11,777 nucleotides of DNA, from positions 1 to 11,777 of the forward strand of contig JAZSHD010000067.1 of assembly GCA_045533055.1 (NCBI GenBank). Reading direction: 5' to 3'. The notes under the pieces are model-generated. The model was given only the letters and a program-made list of their open reading frames with translations, made no database searches and had not been told where the DNA came from. The position numbers were made by a program, and so were the translations under genes. Below are positions 7,086-11,777 of the stretch, one piece after another (the stretch's first letter is position 1; each line of letters opens with the position of its first letter). Source of the stretch: SIG78 sp045533055 (lineage in GTDB: Bacteria > Verrucomicrobiota > Lentisphaeria > Victivallales > Victivallaceae).

Positions 7086-7974
7086 TTACACTCCATATAT
7101 TTTCAAAAATGTAACACTCAAACGGGTATTTTTCTGCCATATCTTCCAATATTGCAGTATATATATTCAGTTCATTGACCCGGTTGCGGCGTCGTATCCC
7201 TCCGCCGGGGAAAATGGGTTCCATAATATCCAGCGATATTTTTTTGCAGGAACTTCTGCGGAACGCAAATACCGGAAAAACCGGCACTTGGGCTTGAGCT
7301 GCCAACTGAAAAGCTGCCAGCGGGAAAGCAGCCTTGCCGCCTAAAAAATCCACCTCCACAGCGTCATTTTCCATACTGCGGTCGCCCATGATGCACAATG
7401 CTCCGCCGGAACACAGCACTTCGTAGGCTTCCAACAGACCGCCCATATCGCTTTCAGTGGAAATCCAGCCGATCTTATCTTCAAACTCCGTTGCCGCCAT
7501 ATTTTTGTTGACATTATTATTGCGGTCGGGGCGGGCAAGGATGTAAATTTTCCGGTCAAAGTGGTCGATCATCCCCATCATGCCCTGCCATGAACCGAAG
7601 TGGGAGCAGAGAAATATCGCCCCTTGCGACTCATTGGCTATAACACTTTTGTAGCGTTCAAAATGGCTCAACTCAAACTGACATTTGCCGATTTTCAAGG
7701 CAAACGCCTGCAAAAGGCTCTGGCCCTGACTGGTAAAGAGTTTCCATGTGTGATAAAAGCGTTTAAGTTTGCCATCTTCCGGAAAACGGTGCCGCAGGTA
7801 ATAGGATGCCGCTTGACGCCCACGGCGGTCAAACAGAGCATAAAAGAAACTTATCACCCATATAAAATTGCAGGTAAAGTGCAATCCCGGAAAATACATC
7901 ATGCCCTTTAAGATGGTTATACCAAGACTATTACCGCGGCTGTCGCTTAAACTCTTCTGCTCTTTCCGGCTCAT
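7072..7974 (-). CDS. LpxL/HtrB-type lysophospholipid acyltransferase family protein with altered HX4(D/E) motif
   Basis: The product has 300 residues. An N-terminal hydrophobic segment (about residues 20-48) probably anchors it in the inner membrane. The acyltransferase core includes SHFGSWQGM (His125) and GGALCIMGDRS (about 190-200), corresponding to motifs of the LpxL/LABLAT family, which moves acyl groups from ACP to lipid-linked acceptors. The family signature is H-X4-D/E, but here the fifth position after His is Gln130 (codon CAG), so the usual acidic partner is missing. The start overlaps the preceding stop as ATGA, and GGAGG (7980-7984) lies 5 bases upstream. Placement after the glycosyltransferase fusion suggests it transfers the cluster's acyl product to a membrane glycolipid or phospholipid. 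Canonical lipid A late acylation is less likely given the neighbours. Confidence 0.82.
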   Translation of the reverse strand: MSRKEQKSLSDSRGNSLGITILKGMMYFPGLHFTCNFIWVISFFYALFDRRGRQAASYYLRHRFPEDGKLKRFYHTWKLFTSQGQSLLQAFALKIGKCQFELSHFERYKSVIANESQGAIFLCSHFGSWQGMMGMIDHFDRKIYILARPDRNNNVNKNMAATEFEDKIGWISTESDMGGLLEAYEVLCSGGALCIMGDRSMENDAVEVDFLGGKAAFPLAAFQLAAQAQVPVFPVFAFRRSSCKKISLDIMEPIFPGGGIRRRNRVNELNIYTAILEDMAEKYPFECYIFENIWSVNEKN

Positions 7975-9752
7975 AAGTTCCTCCGGCGGCGGCAGATATT
8001 ACAACACAAGGCGGCTGTTCCATAGACAATACTGCCGGTAAGCACGGCAAAAACCGGTGCCAGAACCAAACTGCCAAGCAGCCACTCCCAAATCCGTTCC
8101 AACCCCTGACGGAAAAGCGTTTCGGCAGTAAATTCTTTAAGGAATACCCCATGCCGCAGAAAGTAGCCCAGCTCGATACATAAAAAGGGCGTAAATGGCG
8201 GCATGAAAAAGTGCTGGATATTAAATGCCATAAGTTTATTCAAATGCAGCCGCACCGCCGCATAAAGGATCACCACGCCATGCAGTCCCAGCAGCGGCAG
8301 CACCGCCAGAAAAGTCCCCACAGCAGCGGCCGCCGCCAGAGCACCGGGAGAAATATCGTCCTGCACCAGCCACCTGAAAAATTTGCCCGGATGGAAAAAT
8401 TCCAGCCAGTTTGTTTTGGGTTCTTTGATCAGTTTTTTGCCGGGTACCGGCAGAAGCCTGCGTAAAATCAGCATGGCATGCACCAGCGAGATCCGCCAGT
8501 TATCCTTGAACGGCCGGAAGTGGGAAATGCGTTCTTCCCGTGCCGGATAATACGACTGCACCGGAAAGTTCACGATTTCCAACCCTGCCCACGCACTGCG
8601 GGTGAGAATTTCCGTTTCCCAATTATAATGGCGGGAAAAACAGTTGATCTTTTGCACATATTTTACCGGATATGCCCGGAATCCGCTTTGGCAGTCATCC
8701 ACACTTACACCGCTTTCCACCCCCATCCAGAAGTTGGAAAACGCCCGCCCGAACCGGCTGGAATCCGGCACATTGGGGTCATTGAAATCCCGGCACCCCA
8801 CCAGCAAAGTACCCTCTTTTGAGCCTTCCAGCTTGCGGATCACCAATGGTATATCTTCCGGAAAGTGCTGACCGTCGCCATCAAGGGTTATCATGTAATC
8901 GATGTTGCGTTCTTTAAGAATATCAAGTGCTGTAAGCAAAGCAGCTCCCTTGCCCCGGTTCTCTTCGTGCCGGACGACTGCCAATGGTAAATCATGCAAT
9001 TTTTCCCGCAAATCAGCGTCAGTGGAACCGTCATCAACCACCAGCACATCATCAATAACTTTCAACGCTCTTCCGGCTACATTTTCAATGGTTCCGGCAT
9101 TGTTGTAAACCGGAATCACACAGCAGTAGCTCTTTTCTCTTGTTGTATTGTCAAACAGTTCAGTTGGAGTGATATTTTCTTTACAGCTTGAGCTGCCCCG
9201 CCGGAAAAGCAAAGCATAAAGTTCGCCGGGCAAATCAAAAAATGCAAAAACTGCCGGGATTTCAGGATCTTCATCTAAAAGCATTTCCATATCTTCATAA
9301 AAAAGCTCCCAATCGTCCAACACATCCAGATAATACGCCGGACCGTGGGCTCCGATGGCGATCGCCGCCTCGCACATGGGGGTCGTGGGAATAGTCGCCA
9401 CAAACAAGTGCCCCCTGCCGGTGGTGCGACCGAATTCCACATAATCCTGAAAATAGTCCAGATTCTGCTGATGACTGCCCAGCCGACTGCAGCAGAGCAC
9501 CGCACTTTTGCTGTTCAATTCGCTCCGTGAATCGTAAAGCAGTGCTGTTGCGGCAAGCAAATGCTCTTTGACTTTTATGCTGCCCCGGCGGAAGTTGGTG
9601 CAGTCGGTTGCCTCCACGCCCGGAACCGCTTGCAGTTTGCTTAACAACGCTGCCGGAGTATCGGCAGAAAGCTCCAAAGCCCGCTTGCGGCAAAAGAGCT
9701 TATTACCTTGCAGTTTGACTGCTCCGGCGATGTACCATGCACGCTTGTTCAT
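7971..9752 (-). CDS. Fusion: ketosynthase-like half domain + GT2 glycosyltransferase + DUF2062 membrane domain
   Basis: The product has 593 residues in one uninterrupted frame. The ATG at 9752 overlaps the previous stop (ATGA) with GGAGG 10 bases upstream; a GTG at 9761 is a less likely start. Residues 1-185 resemble a ketosynthase N-terminal half: VLCCSRLGSHQQN, then HLFVATIPTTP and IAIGAHGPAYYL. Aligning on GPA puts Asp146 at the nucleophile position, and no catalytic His half exists. After a polar linker, residues about 208-420 form a GT2 domain of the dolichol-phosphate-mannose-synthase type: CVIPVYNN, VVDDGSTD, NRGKGAAL and the metal-binding LDGDGQHF (Asp291, Asp293). Residues about 455-590 match DUF2062: LVQDDISPGALA, then hydrophobic helices with FFMPPFTPF. 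It probably transfers a sugar to a lipid carrier or product at the inner membrane, with the half domain docking the upstream ketosynthase. The role of the fusion is inference. Confidence 0.85.
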   Translation of the reverse strand: MNKRAWYIAGAVKLQGNKLFCRKRALELSADTPAALLSKLQAVPGVEATDCTNFRRGSIKVKEHLLAATALLYDSRSELNSKSAVLCCSRLGSHQQNLDYFQDYVEFGRTTGRGHLFVATIPTTPMCEAAIAIGAHGPAYYLDVLDDWELFYEDMEMLLDEDPEIPAVFAFFDLPGELYALLFRRGSSSCKENITPTELFDNTTREKSYCCVIPVYNNAGTIENVAGRALKVIDDVLVVDDGSTDADLREKLHDLPLAVVRHEENRGKGAALLTALDILKERNIDYMITLDGDGQHFPEDIPLVIRKLEGSKEGTLLVGCRDFNDPNVPDSSRFGRAFSNFWMGVESGVSVDDCQSGFRAYPVKYVQKINCFSRHYNWETEILTRSAWAGLEIVNFPVQSYYPAREERISHFRPFKDNWRISLVHAMLILRRLLPVPGKKLIKEPKTNWLEFFHPGKFFRWLVQDDISPGALAAAAAVGTFLAVLPLLGLHGVVILYAAVRLHLNKLMAFNIQHFFMPPFTPFLCIELGYFLRHGVFLKEFTAETLFRQGLERIWEWLLGSLVLAPVFAVLTGSIVYGTAALCCNICRRRRNL

Positions 9753-10867
9753 GCTTCGCACGCCTCCAGGAGCAACGCACCATTCAGCCCGCCGAATCCG
9801 GCATTCATGGAAATTATCCGTTTTTTCAGCAAAGGCCGCACTTCCCGTGCAACCATATTTTCCGCCCCCTCTTCCGGCGTTTCCAGCGAAGTCTGGGGCG
9901 GCACGACTTGTTCTTTGAGCATCATTACAGCTGCTGCCAACTGCATAAGTCCGGCAGCAGCCAATGTGTGCCCGGTGGAGCCTTTGGTGGAAAAGAGCGG
10001 TATGGGGCGGTCAAAAAGTTTTTTCAACGCCTTTATTTCCATAATATCGTTATAAGGCGTGCCGGTGCCGTGACCGATCACAGCACCTATATCATCGGGG
10101 GATAAATGGGCATTTCCCAACATCTTCCGCCCTGCCGCCGCCAGAAATTCCCCTTCGGCATTAGGTGCAGTTATATGCCCGGCATCGCAAGACATGCCCC
10201 AGGCTGAAAGTTTGGCAAGAATGGGCAATTTGTTTTTCTCTGCCGTTTCCGCCCGGCACAACACGGTTACTCCGGCACCGTCGCCCAGCAGCAAGCCGCT
10301 GCGGAACCTGTCGTAAGGTTTGGAGCAATTTTCCGTGGTCATACTTTTAAGTGTAAAAAATCCCGATGCAGTAAATTCATTGACATAGTCCACAGCATAA
10401 ACCACCGCATAACAGCTCTTGCGGGCCTTGACCGCTGCCGCCGCCCGGGCGATCGCCATGTTGGAAGCGGCACACGCTGCAGAAATAATGCAAGCTGTAT
10501 TGCTATTGAAAACTTTCTTTGCCTTTTCCAGTAAAGAGTCGGAAGTACACTGTTTTTGCTTATTTTCCAGAAATTCGATTTCGCCCACGGTGCTGCCCAC
10601 ATAAAGCCGGCACTCATCTTTGGGCAAAAACTCCACACTCTTTGCCGCAAAATCCAGCAAAAATTCCGAGGGCGAAGGAATGTTGTCCAACTCTCTTGCC
10701 ATAGCTCCGTAATAATCAGCAAGCGATTCAGTAAAGAACCGTTCCCGCAAGGGCCGGAAACCGTGGCGGTTTTCTTTCAACGCCCGCCAGGCCGGTTCCA
10801 CGCCTCTGCCGAAAGCACTGAATATATCGCAGTGTACGATCACTACATCGTCCGGGGCAAGATTCAT
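9749..10867 (-). CDS. Beta-ketoacyl-ACP synthase, divergent but with complete triad
   Basis: The product has 372 residues, somewhat shorter than FabF (about 410). The nucleophile is Cys132 in SAACAASN, and the two His are His266 in IGHGTGTPYND and His300 in FSTKGSTGHTLAAAG, with Lys295. It should therefore condense acyl and malonyl units on ACP. GDGAGVTVL and the C-terminal NAGFGGLNGALL loop also match the family. The start overlaps the thioesterase stop (ATGA), with GGAGAG (10876-10881) 8 bases upstream. The 3' end runs by ATGA into the fusion gene, whose N-terminal domain is a half-ketosynthase. It differs strongly from the other ketosynthase in the window, so the two are unlikely to be recent duplicates and probably have separate substrates or partners. 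It resembles the ketosynthases of aryl-polyene/flexirubin-type clusters. Confidence 0.9.
   Translation of the reverse strand: MNLAPDDVVIVHCDIFSAFGRGVEPAWRALKENRHGFRPLRERFFTESLADYYGAMARELDNIPSPSEFLLDFAAKSVEFLPKDECRLYVGSTVGEIEFLENKQKQCTSDSLLEKAKKVFNSNTACIISAACAASNMAIARAAAAVKARKSCYAVVYAVDYVNEFTASGFFTLKSMTTENCSKPYDRFRSGLLLGDGAGVTVLCRAETAEKNKLPILAKLSAWGMSCDAGHITAPNAEGEFLAAAGRKMLGNAHLSPDDIGAVIGHGTGTPYNDIMEIKALKKLFDRPIPLFSTKGSTGHTLAAAGLMQLAAAVMMLKEQVVPPQTSLETPEEGAENMVAREVRPLLKKRIISMNAGFGGLNGALLLEACEA
9763..9767 (-). promoter_or_regulatory. Ribosome binding site inside the ketosynthase 3' end, for the fusion gene
   Basis: GGAGG lies 10 bases upstream of ATG 9752 and only 1 base from the in-frame GTG at 9761. 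Its spacing favours the ATG, which also forms the ATGA overlap seen at other junctions of this operon. Confidence 0.55.
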
Positions 10868-11346
10868 TGCTCAAACTCTCCATTTTTCCACCGGAGTTTG
10901 AAATCGCTCCAGAATTCCGGATCGGCGATCAGAGGTTCGCCGGTAACTGCATCCATAAACAGCTGAACCGTGTACCCGGCACCGGCAACTGAACCATCGG
11001 CTTTGCAAATCAAATACTCCATATTGACTCTGGCTCCGTCGCTCCAGAGCAGTTTGGCTGTTATGGTAAACTCCTCACCAAAGTTCAACACCTGAAAGTA
11101 TTCCGCATGAAATTTCCGGATGGGTGCGATCAACCCCATTGACCGCAGAGCCGGGTAATTGAGCGAACAAATTTCTCCTATCGCCGCTTGAGCCTTTTCA
11201 AAAAAAGCCGGATACTGCCCGTGCCAGGCAATATTTGCCGGATCCATTTCGTGAAACTGCAGTTTATGTTTTACTACCGAACAAAGAGGTTCCGGGTCAC
11301 CCGGCTGACGCTCAAAAAATTCATATCGGTTGCGACGCTTACTCAT
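10864..11346 (-). CDS. 4HBT/YbgC-type acyl thioesterase (hotdog fold)
   Basis: The product has 160 residues. The segment QFHEMDPANIAWHGQYPAFFEKAQ (split here as FHEMDPANIAWH, from residue 31, and GQYPAFFEKAQ) matches the 4-hydroxybenzoyl-CoA thioesterase/YbgC pattern. In that pattern an Asp (Asp35) acts in hydrolysis and a His-x-x-Tyr lies on the following helix. The middle part has the usual strand pattern (FHAEYFQVLNFGEEFTITAKL). The expected activity is hydrolysis of an acyl-CoA or acyl-ACP thioester, cytoplasmic, and analogous to ApeK in aryl-polyene clusters. It may release the finished chain or edit stalled ones. Both ends overlap neighbours by ATGA, so it is translationally coupled to the dehydratase-like gene and the ketosynthase. 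No strong Shine-Dalgarno precedes its own ATG. Confidence 0.87.
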   Translation of the reverse strand: MSKRRNRYEFFERQPGDPEPLCSVVKHKLQFHEMDPANIAWHGQYPAFFEKAQAAIGEICSLNYPALRSMGLIAPIRKFHAEYFQVLNFGEEFTITAKLLWSDGARVNMEYLICKADGSVAGAGYTVQLFMDAVTGEPLIADPEFWSDFKLRWKNGEFEQ

Positions 11347-11717
11347 ACTTCAACATTTCCATAAAGCAGTTTTACTGTGGAGATAACTTTTTCATTGCCG
11401 CTTAATCTGGCCTGAACAGTACAACTGTTATCTTCAGCAAAAGCAAGTTGGGCTGTAATGACTATTTCCACTTCCGGCAATGCTGGGTTGGTGAACTTTA
11501 TTCTTTGTATAGAGTTCAATTCAACTTGTTCGCCGAAAATCTTACGCATGGCAGCTGTTATCAGAGATATTTGAGCTACACCGGGCATGATCTTAAAATC
11601 CGGGAAATGCCCCTCAAACGGCGGAAAATCCGGTTGCGGCGTAAAGTAAGCCTTAAAAGCGTCAGGGCTTGTCTGCTCTATACGCATATTGTTGTTTGTT
11701 ATATCAAAAATATCCAT
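11343..11717 (-). CDS. FabZ/ApeI-like 3-hydroxyacyl-ACP dehydratase-type hotdog protein
   Basis: The product has 124 residues, slightly shorter than FabZ (about 150). FPPFEGHFPDFKIMPGVAQ holds the catalytic His (His37) and the PGV turn of FabZ/FabA-type dehydratases. The acidic residue found 14 positions after the His in FabZ and FabA is Ser51 here, so classical dehydration is uncertain. PGVAQ in place of the FabZ PGVLILEA pattern is reminiscent of the ApeI-like dehydratases of aryl-polyene clusters; that comparison is from memory. The expected role is to remove water from a 3-hydroxyacyl-ACP during chain extension, alongside the ketosynthases downstream. The start at 11717 directly abuts the preceding stop (TAAATG) with only a weak GGCAGAG upstream, so translation is probably coupled. 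An in-frame ATG at 11687 has no ribosome binding site. Confidence 0.8.
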   Translation of the reverse strand: MDIFDITNNNMRIEQTSPDAFKAYFTPQPDFPPFEGHFPDFKIMPGVAQISLITAAMRKIFGEQVELNSIQRIKFTNPALPEVEIVITAQLAFAEDNSCTVQARLSGNEKVISTVKLLYGNVEV

Positions 11718-11777
11718 TTACTCTGCCTGAAAATCATCTACCCGTAAAATCAAAGAATACCCGGAAGTCGGATCGTA
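11718..11777 (-). CDS. C-terminal 19 codons of an unidentified upstream gene
   Basis: On the - strand the frame is open from the window edge and ends with TAA at 11718-11720, directly joined to the next ATG (TAAATG). The readable tail is YDPTSGYSLILRVDDFQAE. The call rests on the tight spacing seen throughout this operon. The fragment is too short to assign a family. Confidence 0.5.
   Translation of the reverse strand, partial: YDPTSGYSLILRVDDFQAE

Noticed and set aside
7072..7974. Assigning the acyltransferase as lpxL/lpxM
   Set aside because: The HX4(D/E) motif is altered and the neighbours are ketosynthases and a glycosyltransferase rather than lipid A genes, so a gene symbol would be misleading.
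7971..9752. The fusion gene as an artefact of a missed stop or frameshift
   Set aside because: All three domains are in one continuous frame, joined by short polar linkers, with good starts and ATGA overlaps at both ends. A single-base error would shift the frame, not join domains cleanly.
11448..11747. 99-codon + strand frame opposite the dehydratase-like gene
   Set aside because: It crosses the gene junction antisense to a protein with clear hotdog motifs, and has no family features.
1..11777. CRISPR array, tRNA/rRNA genes, transposase or phage genes
   Set aside because: I saw no direct-repeat/spacer pattern, no tRNA-like cloverleaf, no rRNA segment and no transposase or integrase motifs on either strand.

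Overview
The window looks like a chromosomal segment from the Lentisphaerae (Victivallis-like) or a close PVC-superphylum relative. The main clue is the first gene. It encodes a prepilin-like protein with a long His/Ser/Arg-rich leader, an FTLIELLVVIAI methylation segment and a C-terminal H-X9-DG motif, a combination typical of Lentisphaerae, Planctomycetes and Verrucomicrobia. The large CBM9-like/glycosidase-like secreted protein beside it also fits a glycan-degrading member of this group. This placement is inference: there is no rRNA or other marker gene here.

Left part (1-5106, + strand). A 5'-truncated prepilin-like H-X9-DG protein (1-824) is followed almost without a gap by a 1106-residue secreted multidomain protein (842-4162). 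That protein has a signal peptide, a CBM9-like domain, a TIM-barrel glycosidase-like core, a flavodoxin/GATase-like domain and a discoidin (F5/8)-like C-terminus. After a 116-base gap comes a 275-residue metal-dependent amidohydrolase (4279-5106). A strong hairpin with a T-tract at 5186-5237 lies between this group and the convergent genes, and probably terminates transcription from both sides.

Right part (5258-11777, - strand, transcribed right to left). This is a tightly packed operon whose genes overlap by ATGA or 14 bases, or are separated by one base. In transcription order it contains: the last 19 codons of an unknown gene, a FabZ/ApeI-like hotdog protein, a 4HBT-type thioesterase, a complete ketosynthase, a 593-residue fusion (ketosynthase-like half domain, GT2 glycosyltransferase, DUF2062 membrane domain), an LpxL-type acyltransferase, a second complete ketosynthase, and a free-standing ketosynthase-like half domain. 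The gene content resembles aryl-polyene/flexirubin-type lipid clusters: dedicated type II fatty-acid-like synthesis, a chain-length-factor-like partner, a glycosyltransferase and a membrane acyltransferase. Acyl carrier protein, ketoreductase, AMP ligase and aromatic ammonia-lyase genes are not in the window. If present, they would lie upstream, beyond the right edge.

The most unusual points are as follows. Each complete ketosynthase is paired with a half-length ketosynthase-like partner. In both partners an acidic residue (Asp or Glu) sits where the nucleophilic Cys would be. One partner is fused to a lipid-type glycosyltransferase and DUF2062. The acyltransferase and the dehydratase-like protein each lack an expected acidic catalytic residue. 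Two perfect palindromes lie in the DNA encoding the prepilin leader.
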